A DNA stretch of 24,358 nt, taken from positions 1 through 24,358 of the forward strand of contig CAKUGW010000042.1 of the NCBI GenBank assembly GCA_934654805.1. The letters run 5' to 3'. How positions within the stretch are numbered: position 1 is the stretch's first letter; each line of letters starts with the position of its first letter. Below the pieces are notes generated by a model. It did not search any database, had not been told where the DNA came from, and saw nothing but the letters and a program-made list of their open reading frames with translations. A program made the translations under genes and the position numbers. This DNA comes from an uncultured Kiritimatiellota bacterium (GTDB lineage: Bacteria > Verrucomicrobiota > Kiritimatiellia > RFP12 > UBA1067). This document shows, piece by piece, positions 7,305 through 14,175 of this stretch.

Positions 7305-8457
7305 ACAGCAGGGCAAGCCCCAGCGCGGCATACCAGGCGAGGCAGGCGGACACGGGCCATTTCGGGACCTCGACGTTCGCCCCCGGCAGGCGCGCGACGC
7401 CGTCGGAGAGGACGACCATCGCGCGCGTGAACAGGCCCGAGAGGCCGTTGAGGTGCGCCGCCAGCGGCTCCGACACGAAGCTCGCGAGAAGCCCGACCGC
7501 GCCGGCGTAGACCGTCACGCCCGCCGCCGGGACGAGCGCGAGGTTCGCCAGGACGCCCCCCGGCGTCACGCGCCCGAACACGTGCGCGGCGATCGGCACG
7601 CCCGCCGCCCAGGCGGCGACGGCCACGGCCAGCGTCTTGCCGAGCCCCTCCGGGCGGTCGCGCAGGCGGTCGCCGACGACGAGAATCGCCAGCATGACGG
7701 CGAACGACAGGCCGCACCCGACGTCCTCGACCCGCGTCGGCCGCAGGCCGTAGACGCCGAGAAACGTCAGCGACCATGCGGCCACGCCGTTCGGACGCCG
7801 CCCGAACAGCGGCGCAAGGCAGGCGAGGCTCGCCATCGCGCCGGCCCGCACGGCGCTCGGCGGAAAGCCGATGAGCGCCAGGTACCCCCAGAGAATCGGG
7901 ATCGTCGCCGCCGCCGCGAACCGCCGCGGCAGCCAGAGGAGGCGCAGCAGGAAGACGAGGACGCGCGCGATCGCCATCACGTGCAGCCCCGAAATCGCGA
8001 ACACGTGGATCGTCCCCGCCCCGACGAACGTCTGGCGGAGCGGACGCGGCAGGTTCGCGCGCTCGCCGAGGAGGATCGCCCGGTTGAGCGAGACGAGCTC
8101 GCGGTCGGACGCGATGCCGAGGGACACGCGGCGCAAGAGGTCGCGCCGCGTCGCCCGCAGGGCCGGCGGCACCGCCGCCGCCGCCCCGCGCCGCCGCCCC
8201 GCCTCGCACAGCCACGGGCTTTCGCGATAGACGCGCGCACGTTCGCCCGTCACGGCCCAGAAGAGCGTCGCCCCCGCCAGCGCCAGCGCGGCGAGCGGCC
8301 AGGCGCGGACGGCCCCGGCATAGCCGAAGACCGCGACCAGCAGCGCGCACGCGCCGACGGCTGGCCAGGCCGCCGTCAGCATCGGCGCCTGCGCGGCGGC
8401 GAACTCGCCCGCCGCCAGCGCGGCACAGGCAAGAAGCAGTTTGTTGGATGTCGTCAA
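7285..8457 (-). CDS. ComEC/Rec2-family membrane channel, core domain only
   Basis: ComEC forms the inner-membrane pore through which single-stranded DNA enters during natural transformation. The hallmark Competence-domain stretch is clear: NRAILLGERANLP at about 125-137, then GAGTIHVFAISGLHVMAI with AISGLH at 154-159, followed by many hydrophobic helices. The protein has only 390 residues against 700-800 in full-length ComEC. The N-terminal OB-fold domain is absent or reduced to a few helices, and the C-terminal metallo-beta-lactamase-like nuclease domain is missing. The end looks natural (LALLFRRSRP) rather than frameshifted. The start is a TTG at 8457 with AAGGGAGAGGGG just upstream. It appears to be transcribed alone from the promoter at 8484. 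Whether it works in DNA uptake without the nuclease domain cannot be told here. Confidence 0.85.
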   Translation of the reverse strand: MTTSNKLLLACAALAAGEFAAAQAPMLTAAWPAVGACALLVAVFGYAGAVRAWPLAALALAGATLFWAVTGERARVYRESPWLCEAGRRRGAAAAVPPALRATRRDLLRRVSLGIASDRELVSLNRAILLGERANLPRPLRQTFVGAGTIHVFAISGLHVMAIARVLVFLLRLLWLPRRFAAAATIPILWGYLALIGFPPSAVRAGAMASLACLAPLFGRRPNGVAAWSLTFLGVYGLRPTRVEDVGCGLSFAVMLAILVVGDRLRDRPEGLGKTLAVAVAAWAAGVPIAAHVFGRVTPGGVLANLALVPAAGVTVYAGAVGLLASFVSEPLAAHLNGLSGLFTRAMVVLSDGVARLPGANVEVPKWPVSACLAWYAALGLALLFRRSRP

Positions 8458-8483
8458 GGCCCCTCTCCCTTCGATGTGCGCAT

Positions 8484-8492
8484 ATCATAGCA
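8484..8492 (-). promoter_or_regulatory. Extended -10 promoter for the comEC-like gene
   Basis: The minus strand reads TG-C-TATGAT, with TATGAT at 8489-8484. Predicted +1 is about 8477, leaving a 20-nt leader filled by the purine-rich ribosome binding site before the TTG start. The phased CTTAA repeats at 8511-8550 occupy about -34 to -73, where an activator or repressor would bind. Confidence 0.55.
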
Positions 8493-8510
8493 CACCGCGG
8501 GAAAAGAAGC

Positions 8511-8550
8511 CTTAATTCTACCTTAAGATTTGCCTTAAGATTTCTTAAGG
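8511..8550. repeat. Four phased CTTAA repeats, candidate operator
   Basis: CTTAA begins at 8511, 8522, 8534 and 8544, spacings of 11, 12 and 10 bp, that is, about one helical turn each. Positions 8521-8531 and 8533-8543 are identical (CCTTAAGATTT), and 8533-8550 is a perfect palindrome (CCTTAAGA-TT-TCTTAAGG). The block is strikingly AT-rich in this GC-rich sequence. Direct repeats phased at 11 bp just upstream of a promoter are typical of OmpR/PhoB-family response-regulator sites; the identity of any regulator is unknown. Confidence 0.5.
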
Positions 8551-8759
8551 TTGAACCCGCCCCAGACGGGCGGGCGCCTTTCAGGCGCGCGATTGGACGC
8601 GGGGCTTGCGCTGGGAGAGCTGGAGTGGAACCCAAAGGAGTGGCCTCCCTGGCGAATGCCGAGAAAGGCGGTCGCGCCGAGGGAGATCAGGATTCCGGCG
8701 ACGAGGGAGCTGACGGCGATGGAGGCAGGGCGACGGGGCGCAAAGGGATGTTTTCGCAT
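8535..8759 (-). CDS. Small single-pass membrane protein
   Basis: A 74-residue ORF lies 15 nt downstream of the ABC permease stop with an AAAGGA ribosome binding site 10 nt before its ATG. It starts MRKHPFAPRRP, has one hydrophobic segment (about residues 13-35, IAVSSLVAGILISLGATAF) and a Ser/Pro-rich tail ending in GGFNLKKS. The position, ribosome binding site and positive-inside topology support a real gene, probably a small partner of the ABC exporter; no family is recognised. Its stop codon lies within the CTTAA palindrome. Confidence 0.5.
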   Translation of the reverse strand: MRKHPFAPRRPASIAVSSLVAGILISLGATAFLGIRQGGHSFGFHSSSPSASPASNRAPERRPPVWGGFNLKKS

Positions 8760-8774
8760 GGCAAGAGAGTCCTT

Positions 8775-10004
8775 TCAGACCAGGTCATCCTGCTTGCGGG
8801 GAAGGACGAACGCGCCGAGGAGCGCGAGCAGGACCGGCAGCCCCACGAGATTGGCGAGCGCGAGGCCGAGGACGCGCGCCGGCTCGACGCACTCGTCCTT
8901 CGCCAGCGCCTCCAGCGGCGAGAACGCCGAGACGGGGCGCGTCACGGACGCGGCAAAGCGCGTGATGACGAGGCCGATGCGATCCGACAGCTTCGTCTCC
9001 AGCTCGTCCGGGTACTGCTCGACGACGCTGGGGCTCATCTCGCCGACCGCGAGCGTCACGAACGCGACGAACAGCGCGACGGGACGGCTCAGCCCCGCGC
9101 CGAGGAACAGCCCCAGCGAGACGACGAGCGCAAGGACGGACACGAGCACGACGTAGGCGCGCAGCAGGTTGCAGAGGAACGGGTCCGCCGTCTTGAGCAC
9201 GTTGACGTCGCGTCGCGGCCGCAGCATCAGCGCGTGCGCGCCGCGGTTCTCGAAGGCGAGCTCCGCGTCCGCGCCCCTGAACGGCACGACGGCGATGGCC
9301 TGCGTGATGTTGCGGACCGCAAGCTCGGCCGCGCCCGAACGGAAGACGCCGCAGACGTCCTGGCGCATCTCGAACGGATTCGTGAAGCGGATGCGCACGG
9401 CGTCGCCCGGCGCGGCGAACCGCCAGCGCGCGACCTCGTTCGTCCCGACCGTCTCGTAGCGGTCGATCGCCCGGTTCGCCAGAAGCCGCAGCACCGTCGC
9501 CTTCGGCGCATGGCGCACCGCCGCCGGCGTGTTCGTGTCCGCCATGTAGCGCGCGTACAGGCCCTCCGCCTCCGTCTGCACGGACGGCAGGATCGGCGAC
9601 AGCACGTGGCTGCACGGCGTCGCGCAGTCGACGCGGCTCGCGAGGACGCCGCACGCGACGGCCAGCACGGCCGCGCCGACGGCGACGTGCGCGACGGCCT
9701 TGCCGAGGATCAGCGCGACGCGTCCGACCGGCCGCACAAGCGTCAGCTGCAGCCGCTTCGCGGCGCGTTCGCGCGCGAGCGAGCCGGTTGCGGACGCCAG
9801 CAGCGCGAAGACGAGGAGCGCGAAGACGCCGCCGAGCGAGAAGTGGATGTCGAGCTCGCGCAGACCCGCCGCCGTGCCGTCGCCCCGCACGAGCGACGGG
9901 AACGCGACCATCCACGTGACCGCCGCCACGAGCAGGAAGAGCACGGTCTTCGACCGCACAAGCGCCTTCAGTTCGAGGCGGACGACTTCGAGGAACGCGC
10001 GCAT
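8775..10004 (-). CDS. ABC-2-type exporter permease
   Basis: This 409-residue inner-membrane protein is the membrane half of the exporter whose ATPase lies directly upstream (stop and start overlap as TGATG). It begins MRAFLEVVRLELKALVRSKTVLFLLVAAV, the usual cytoplasmic amphipathic helix followed by the first membrane helix of ABC-2 permeases. Further hydrophobic segments lie near residues 58-74, 100-125, 285-310, 315-335 and 380-400. Between about 130 and 280 is a large soluble domain without long hydrophobic stretches, likely extracytoplasmic, which is typical of the ABC-2 subgroup with an inserted loop (as in NosY or gliding-type permeases). The substrate cannot be predicted from sequence. 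GTG at 10007 is a possible alternative start adding one residue. Confidence 0.87.
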   Translation of the reverse strand: MRAFLEVVRLELKALVRSKTVLFLLVAAVTWMVAFPSLVRGDGTAAGLRELDIHFSLGGVFALLVFALLASATGSLARERAAKRLQLTLVRPVGRVALILGKAVAHVAVGAAVLAVACGVLASRVDCATPCSHVLSPILPSVQTEAEGLYARYMADTNTPAAVRHAPKATVLRLLANRAIDRYETVGTNEVARWRFAAPGDAVRIRFTNPFEMRQDVCGVFRSGAAELAVRNITQAIAVVPFRGADAELAFENRGAHALMLRPRRDVNVLKTADPFLCNLLRAYVVLVSVLALVVSLGLFLGAGLSRPVALFVAFVTLAVGEMSPSVVEQYPDELETKLSDRIGLVITRFAASVTRPVSAFSPLEALAKDECVEPARVLGLALANLVGLPVLLALLGAFVLPRKQDDLV

Positions 10005-10765
10005 CACGAGGCCAGGAACGGGGCGAGGGTGAAGTCCTTCGCGTCATCGACCTTCGCGAGGAAGAAGTCCTCGAGGCTCGTGCCGAGCGCCGACACCTTC
10101 CCCTCGGCGACGCATTTGCCGTGGTTGAGGATCATCACGCGGTCGCAGATGTCCTGCGCGTCCGCGAGCAGGTGCGAGGTCGTGAGAACCGTCATGCCGC
10201 CGGCGCGCAGGGCCTTGACGAGCAGCTTGACCTCCTTCGTGGAGATCGGGTCGAGGCCCGACGTCGGCTCGTCCAGGACGAGCAGGTCGGGCTTGCCGAT
10301 CAGCGCGGCGGCAAGGGCCACGCGGCGGGCCATGCCCTTCGAGAAGCCGCCGACGGGACGCTTCGCGACGTCGGAAAGCCCGACCATCGCCAGCAGCTCG
10401 CGCGTCCGCGCCTTCGCCTCCGCGCGCGGAAGGTCCGAGAGCCCCGCGTAGTACGCGAGCGTCTCCTGCGCCGTGAGGAACGGATGCAGGTAGCTCAGCT
10501 CCGGCAGGTAGCCGAGGCGCCGCCGCGCCGCGACCGACTGCGGCGGCTGGCCGAAGAGCGAGAGGCGCCCGCCGCTCGGCGAGAGGAGGCCGAGGATCAT
10601 CTTGATGGTCGTCGACTTGCCGGAGCCGTTCGGCCCGAGGAGACCGAAGACCTCGCCCTTCTCGACCGTCAGCGACAGGCCGTCCACGGCCTTCACCGTC
10701 GGCCGCAGCCAGAAGTCCCGGAACGTCTTCGTCACGTCGACGAGCTCGATGATGTTCTCAGCCAT
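10004..10765 (-). CDS. ABC transporter ATP-binding protein (ABC-2 exporter type)
   Basis: This 253-residue ATPase contains the Walker A loop GPNGSGKST (44-52), a Q-loop region YLPELSYL (87-94), the signature in its ABC-2/DrrA-like form GFSKGMARR (140-148, instead of LSGGQ), Walker B LLVLDEP (161-167), the D-loop SGLD and an H-loop TTSHLL. It drives the permease encoded immediately downstream. The ATG lies 21 nt after the 3' CCA of tRNA-Arg, and no promoter is visible between them, so tRNA and exporter are probably cotranscribed from the promoter at 10908. The ribosome binding site (AAGAGAATGA) is modest. Confidence 0.95.
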   Translation of the reverse strand: MAENIIELVDVTKTFRDFWLRPTVKAVDGLSLTVEKGEVFGLLGPNGSGKSTTIKMILGLLSPSGGRLSLFGQPPQSVAARRRLGYLPELSYLHPFLTAQETLAYYAGLSDLPRAEAKARTRELLAMVGLSDVAKRPVGGFSKGMARRVALAAALIGKPDLLVLDEPTSGLDPISTKEVKLLVKALRAGGMTVLTTSHLLADAQDICDRVMILNHGKCVAEGKVSALGTSLEDFFLAKVDDAKDFTLAPFLAS

Positions 10766-10786
10766 TGGTCATTCTCTTGTCTGGAT

Positions 10787-10863
10787 TGGTGCGACTAACT
10801 GGGATCGAACCAGCAACCTTCGGCTTCGGAGGCCAACGCTCTATCCAATTGAGCTATAGTCGC
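10787..10863 (-). tRNA. tRNA-Arg (anticodon CCG)
   Basis: The full cloverleaf is present. The 7-bp acceptor stem GCGACTA pairs with TAGTCGC (10797-10791), the D arm is AGCTCAATTGGATAGAGC, the anticodon stem TTGGC/GCCGA encloses the loop CTCCGAA with anticodon CCG, and the T loop is GGTTCGATCC. The discriminator base is A, and the 3' CCA is encoded (10789-10787). It reads the CGG arginine codon. No integrase or duplicated 3' end is present nearby, so there is no sign that it serves as an attachment site. Confidence 0.96.
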
Positions 10864-10872
10864 AAGCATTCG

Positions 10873-10906
10873 CCGCCCGTAAGCCGGCGATCAGCAAAAC
10901 GGGCGG
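10873..10906. repeat. Perfect 8-bp inverted repeat upstream of tRNA-Arg
   Basis: CCGCCCGT (10873-10880) and ACGGGCGG (10899-10906) are perfect inverted repeats separated by 18 nt. They lie between the -10 element (10908-10913) and the tRNA. The transcript is predicted to start at about 10901, inside the outer arm, so a DNA-level site is somewhat more likely than an intact leader hairpin. Confidence 0.45.
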
Positions 10907-10907
10907 T

Positions 10908-10936
10908 ATGATACCATATTTCCTCGCCGAGGGCAA
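10908..10936 (-). promoter_or_regulatory. Promoter of tRNA-Arg and the ABC exporter genes
   Basis: On the minus strand a -35 TTGCCC (10936-10931) and a -10 TATCAT (10913-10908) are 17 bp apart, with a TGG extension just before the -10. Predicted +1 is about 10901, 38 nt before the mature tRNA. It begins 13 nt after the stop codon of the AsmA-like gene. Confidence 0.65.
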
Positions 10937-10948
10937 CCCCCCGCCCGA

Positions 10949-11887
10949 TCAGCGGCCAAAAAGCCTCTTGACGGCTTCGGCCGTCTTCTTCATGTCGTCG
11001 CCGAACTGCTTCACGCTGTCGTTGACCGACTTCACGCCCTCGTTGACCGTGCCGACGGTCGTGTCGGCCGCCGACTGGAGCGAGCCCGTCGTCGTCTTCA
11101 GCGCCTCGCCCGTCGCCTTGCCGGCATTCTTGACCGCCGTGCCAAGATCCGCCGCCGTCGTGTTGATGAGGCCGCCCAGCGCCGCCGCGCCGTCGCCGGC
11201 CTTAGCGGCGCTCTTCAGGATCGCGTCCCAGACCTGCGCCGTCAGCTCCGCAAGCGTCAGGCCGCCCGACTTCTTGCCGAGGTCCGTCAGCGTGATCGGC
11301 GGCACGGGCAGCGTGAGCATCTGAAGCTTCACGCGCACGCCCGTCACCGTCAGCCGGTCGATGACGAGACGCCGCGACGGCTCCTCCGCGTCCGCCTCGG
11401 GCGCCTCCGCCGCCGCCTGCGCGGCCGCCTCTTCCGCCGCCTCCTGACGGCGCTGCGCGGCCTCGTACTTCTCCTTTCCGCCCGCGACGTTCATCCGCAG
11501 CTGCGTGATGTTGTCGACGTTGTTCGCGCCGCCATAGAGATAGGACACGAAGCAGTCCGAGAGCGTCACCTCGCGCACGTGGATGCAGTCCGAGAAAACG
11601 GACGACAGATCGGCGACGACGGTCAGGCTGCCGAGCGCGACGGCGCGCGCTTCCGAATAGCCAGCCGGGTTCCCGATCAGCACGTCGCCGACCTCCAGCC
11701 GCCCCGTGTACGGGTTGAGCGACAGGTGCCCGAGGTTGAAGTCGGTCTTCGTGACCGCCGGCGCGACCCTGTTGGCGATCGGTCGCGCCACCGGCCCGAG
11801 CCAAAGCGGCAGCGTCGCCACGAGCAGGACGGCCAACAGCACGAGGACGACCAGCGTCCAGAAAACGAATTTGAGCAGCTTTTTCAT
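10949..11887 (-). CDS. AsmA-like membrane-anchored protein
   Basis: This 312-residue protein starts MKKLLKFVFWTLVVLVLL, one N-terminal membrane segment (about 5-28), with the rest periplasmic. Residues about 45-130 resemble the start of AsmA-family proteins (FNLGHLSLNPYTGRLEVGDVLIGNPAGYSEARA is the core, given here only in part: YTGRLEVGDVLIGNPAGYSE). These are beta-rich proteins linked to phospholipid transport and outer-membrane assembly. An Ala/Glu-rich coiled coil follows (about 143-180), then a short second beta region, and a long amphipathic Ala/Thr/Lys-rich C-terminal helix (about 230-312) resembling apolipoprotein- or LEA-type helices. Its ATG overlaps the stop of the LolA-like gene by 4 nt, so the two are coupled. 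The ORF runs open further upstream, but only inside the previous gene. Confidence 0.75.
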   Translation of the reverse strand: MKKLLKFVFWTLVVLVLLAVLLVATLPLWLGPVARPIANRVAPAVTKTDFNLGHLSLNPYTGRLEVGDVLIGNPAGYSEARAVALGSLTVVADLSSVFSDCIHVREVTLSDCFVSYLYGGANNVDNITQLRMNVAGGKEKYEAAQRRQEAAEEAAAQAAAEAPEADAEEPSRRLVIDRLTVTGVRVKLQMLTLPVPPITLTDLGKKSGGLTLAELTAQVWDAILKSAAKAGDGAAALGGLINTTAADLGTAVKNAGKATGEALKTTTGSLQSAADTTVGTVNEGVKSVNDSVKQFGDDMKKTAEAVKRLFGR

Positions 11888-12465
11888 TTGAGTTCCTCCA
11901 CGGTGATTTTCGTGCGATGGCCAGACCCCTCGGTCTCGACCTCCAAGACGTTCGCCATCCAGCGGTCGCCGAACTTCTTGAGGCGCGCGCCCCAGAGCCG
12001 CCGGACGCGCCGGTCGCCTTCGAACTCCTCCGCCTGCAGGAGCGCGCCCGTCTTGCGGTCGATCCACACGCGCACCGTCCGCGCGCCCTGCCGCAGCACG
12101 ACGACGGCGCAGACCTGGCCATGCACCGTCTCGCCCTCGCGCGCCGTGTCGAACGAGACGTCATCCCACCAGAGGTAGTCAAGCGAGAGGTCGCTCCAGG
12201 TCACGTCCGTCCCCAGGATGCCTTCCGCCGCGCGCCCGGCATCCGTCGGCGGCGCGTAGGGCCGGCCATCGACGGCGAGCGACGTCTTCCCCGCCGCGCG
12301 CGTGAGGACATAGCCGTGTTCGGCCTTGACGACGCCCCGCCGGTTGCGCAGGACGAGCCGCCCCGACAGCTCGACGTTCGCCGGAACCATCGCGCGGCAG
12401 TTCGCCACGAGCTCGTGCGGCGTCGCGTTGGTCGCGATCAGCAGACTGGCGAGAAGCGCGATCAT
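11884..12465 (-). CDS. LolA-like periplasmic outer-membrane lipoprotein-sorting protein
   Basis: This 193-residue protein has a short N-terminal signal-like segment (MIALLASLLIATNA) followed by a beta-rich domain. The C-terminal half shows blocks typical of the LolA-like/DUF family often labelled outer membrane lipoprotein-sorting protein: a WSDLSLDYLWW block at about 90-100, a VWIDRKTGALLQAEEF block at about 130-145 (strand-turn-strand that lines the lipid-binding half-barrel), and KKFGDRWMANVLEVE near 162-176. It is paired and translationally coupled with the AsmA-like gene; both are envelope lipid-handling families. The Met at 12465 has AAAGGGG upstream, and a 15-codon ORF overlaps it as ATGA. 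The signal peptide is short, so the assignment to the periplasm is probable, not certain. Confidence 0.75.
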   Translation of the reverse strand: MIALLASLLIATNATPHELVANCRAMVPANVELSGRLVLRNRRGVVKAEHGYVLTRAAGKTSLAVDGRPYAPPTDAGRAAEGILGTDVTWSDLSLDYLWWDDVSFDTAREGETVHGQVCAVVVLRQGARTVRVWIDRKTGALLQAEEFEGDRRVRRLWGARLKKFGDRWMANVLEVETEGSGHRTKITVEELK

Positions 12466-12509
12466 CTCCCGCGCCCCTTTCCCCTGTGACTGTCAAGCCT
12501 GTTCGTCAT
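12462..12509 (-). CDS. 15-codon upstream ORF coupled to the LolA-like gene
   Basis: ATG at 12509 opens a 15-codon ORF (MTNRLDSHRGKGRGR) whose TGA overlaps the ATG of the LolA-like gene as ATGA. The predicted transcription start (about 12510) is one base before this ATG, so it would be read leaderless. It may simply deliver ribosomes to the next gene. Short length makes chance possible. Confidence 0.25.
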   Translation of the reverse strand: MTNRLDSHRGKGRGR

Positions 12510-12516
12510 GGGGCGT

Positions 12517-12525
12517 ATTATAGCA
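12517..12525 (-). promoter_or_regulatory. Extended -10 promoter for the LolA-like/AsmA-like pair
   Basis: The minus strand reads TTATGCTATAAT, with TATAAT at 12522-12517 and the TGC extension at 12525-12523. Predicted +1 is about 12510. It lies 33 nt after the end of trpGD, so this pair is a transcription unit separate from trp. Confidence 0.65.
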
Positions 12526-12557
12526 TAATTCCGCCCGCCGCCGCGCGGACGCCGCCT

Positions 12558-14105
12558 TCACCGCCCGAACGCCACGAGCGCCTCCAGCTTCGCGGCGGCG
12601 GCGCCGGAATCGACGGACTGCCGCGCGAGGGCCACGGCGTCCGCGAGCGTGTCGGCCTTGCCGCCCACGTAGATCGCCGCCGCCGCGTTCAGGAGCGTCG
12701 CCGCGCGCTTCGCGCCCGCGATCCGCCCCGTCAGCACGCCCCGCATCAGCGCCGCGTTCTCCTCCGGCGTGCCGCCCGCGAGGTCGTCCAGCGGATACGC
12801 CGCGCCGACGAGCTCGGCGGCGGACAGGAGCTTCGACGAGATCTCGCCGCCCTTCAGCTCCGTCACGAACGTGAGGCCCGTCGGCGAGATCTCGTCCAGC
12901 CCGTCCTCGCCGGAGAAGACGAGCGCGCGCTCGCTGCCGAGGTCGCGCAGCGTCCGGGCGAAGAGCGGCGCGAGCTTCGGGTCGTACACGCCGATCGCGT
13001 GCCGCCGCACGCCCGCCGGGTTCGTCAGCGGCCCCAGCAGGTTGAAGATCGTCTTGCAGCCGAGGGCCTTCCGGACCGGCGCGGCGTAGCGCATCGCCGG
13101 ATGCAGCGCCTTGGCGAAGAGGAAGCCGACGCCGATCTCGCGCACCGCCCGCGCGACGGCCTCCGGCGTCTGCGCGAGGTCGTAGCCGAGCGCCTTCAGG
13201 ACGTCCGCCGCGCCGCACGTCGACGTCGCCGCGACGTTCCCGTGCTTCGCGACCGGCACGCCCGCACCCGCCGCGACGAAGGCCGCCGCCGTCGAGATGT
13301 TGAAGGTGTGGCGCCCGTCGCCGCCCGTGCCGACGATGTCCACGGCGTCGAGGCCGCCCAGGTCGACCTTCACGCCCGCCGCGCGCATCGCCCGCACCGA
13401 GCCCGTCAGCACGTCCGGCGTGATGCCGCGCGCGTTGTAGCCGTTCAGCAGCGCGGCGATCTCGCGCTCGGACATCTCGCCGCGCATGAGCGACGCCATC
13501 GCGCGGTGCGCCCCCGCCGCCTCGGTCGACTCCGCCGCCGTGCGCAGGCCGAGGAAGTTCTTCAGCTGGCGGACGCCCTCCGGCGTGCCGATGGACTCTG
13601 GGTGGTACTGCAGCGACTCGATCGGCAGCGTCTTGTGCCGCAGGCCCATGATCTCGCCGTCCTCCGCCTCGGCCATGATCTCGAAGCAGTCCGGCAGCGT
13701 CGCGCGGTCGACGGCGAGCGAATGGTAGCGCATCGCCTCCATGCCCTGCGGGATGCCGGCGAAAAGCCCCTTCCCGTCGTGCGTGAGGCGGCTCGTCTTG
13801 CCGTGCATGAGGCGCTTGGCCGGGACGATCTTCGCGCCGAACGCCTGCGCGATGGACTGGTGCCCGAGGCAGATGCCGAGAAGCGGCACCTTGCCGGCGA
13901 ACGCCTTGACCGCCGCGAGCGTGACGCCCGCCGAGTCGGGGTTTCCCGGCCCGGGCGAGAGGACGATCGCCTCCGGCTTCAGCGCCGCGATGCCCGCGAC
14001 GTCGATCTCGTCGTTCTTCACGACCTTCACCTCGCGTCCGAGCGACCGCAGCGCCTGCACAAGGTTGTACGTGAACGAGTCGTAGTTGTCAATGATGAGG
14101 ATCAT
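12558..14105 (-). CDS. trpGD: Fused anthranilate synthase glutaminase and anthranilate phosphoribosyltransferase (TrpG-TrpD)
   Basis: This 515-residue bifunctional protein acts in tryptophan synthesis. Residues 1 to about 190 are the class I glutamine amidotransferase that feeds ammonia to TrpE: the oxyanion region is SPGPGNPDSAG (50-60), the nucleophile Cys79 is in GICLGHQ, and the His168/Glu170 pair is in QYHPES. Residues from about 202 to 515 are TrpD, which joins anthranilate to PRPP: GTGGDG (259-264), NIST (269-272) and KHGN (287-290) are the phosphate- and Mg-binding blocks. Each half has normal length. The same fusion order is known in E. coli. It follows trpE after 70 nt that lack a recognisable ribosome binding site and contain a 7-bp tandem repeat. 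No trpC, F, B or A is present, so the pathway is split in this genome. Confidence 0.97.
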   Translation of the reverse strand: MILIIDNYDSFTYNLVQALRSLGREVKVVKNDEIDVAGIAALKPEAIVLSPGPGNPDSAGVTLAAVKAFAGKVPLLGICLGHQSIAQAFGAKIVPAKRLMHGKTSRLTHDGKGLFAGIPQGMEAMRYHSLAVDRATLPDCFEIMAEAEDGEIMGLRHKTLPIESLQYHPESIGTPEGVRQLKNFLGLRTAAESTEAAGAHRAMASLMRGEMSEREIAALLNGYNARGITPDVLTGSVRAMRAAGVKVDLGGLDAVDIVGTGGDGRHTFNISTAAAFVAAGAGVPVAKHGNVAATSTCGAADVLKALGYDLAQTPEAVARAVREIGVGFLFAKALHPAMRYAAPVRKALGCKTIFNLLGPLTNPAGVRRHAIGVYDPKLAPLFARTLRDLGSERALVFSGEDGLDEISPTGLTFVTELKGGEISSKLLSAAELVGAAYPLDDLAGGTPEENAALMRGVLTGRIAGAKRAATLLNAAAAIYVGGKADTLADAVALARQSVDSGAAAAKLEALVAFGR

Positions 14106-14116
14106 AGGGCTGGAAT

Positions 14117-14137
14117 AGGTTTTAGGTTTCAGGTTTC
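14117..14137. repeat. 7-bp tandem repeat (AGGTTTY)x3 between trpE and trpGD
   Basis: AGGTTTT (14117-14123), AGGTTTC (14124-14130) and AGGTTTC (14131-14137) are consecutive, followed by a partial AGGG. The repeat ends 11 bp before the trpGD start codon, where a ribosome binding site would be expected. The 7-bp unit fits neither a codon repeat nor a CRISPR. Short intergenic tandem repeats of this kind may be dispersed family elements of the genome; that is not testable here. Confidence 0.7.
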
Positions 14138-14175
14138 AGGGATTGGGGCGTGGCTTCAGGGCAGGGAGAACCCGC

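Noticed and set aside
5343..7331. Minus-strand ORF of 662 codons opposite the 644-residue protein
   Set aside because: Low-complexity Val/Glu/Arg/Asp translation with no ribosome binding site context; the plus strand has a strong promoter, a ribosome binding site and balanced protein composition.
8533..8550. CCTTAAGA-TT-TCTTAAGG palindrome as a terminator of the ABC exporter operon
   Set aside because: The stem is AT-rich with a 2-nt loop and is not followed by a T run; its phased repeats point to a protein-binding site instead.
10787..10863. tRNA-Arg as an integration site for a mobile element
   Set aside because: No integrase, no duplicated tRNA 3' end and no compositional shift on either side; the neighbours are ordinary chromosomal genes.
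14117..14137. Short tandem repeat as part of a CRISPR
   Set aside because: The unit is 7 bp, contiguous, without spacers and without cas genes nearby.
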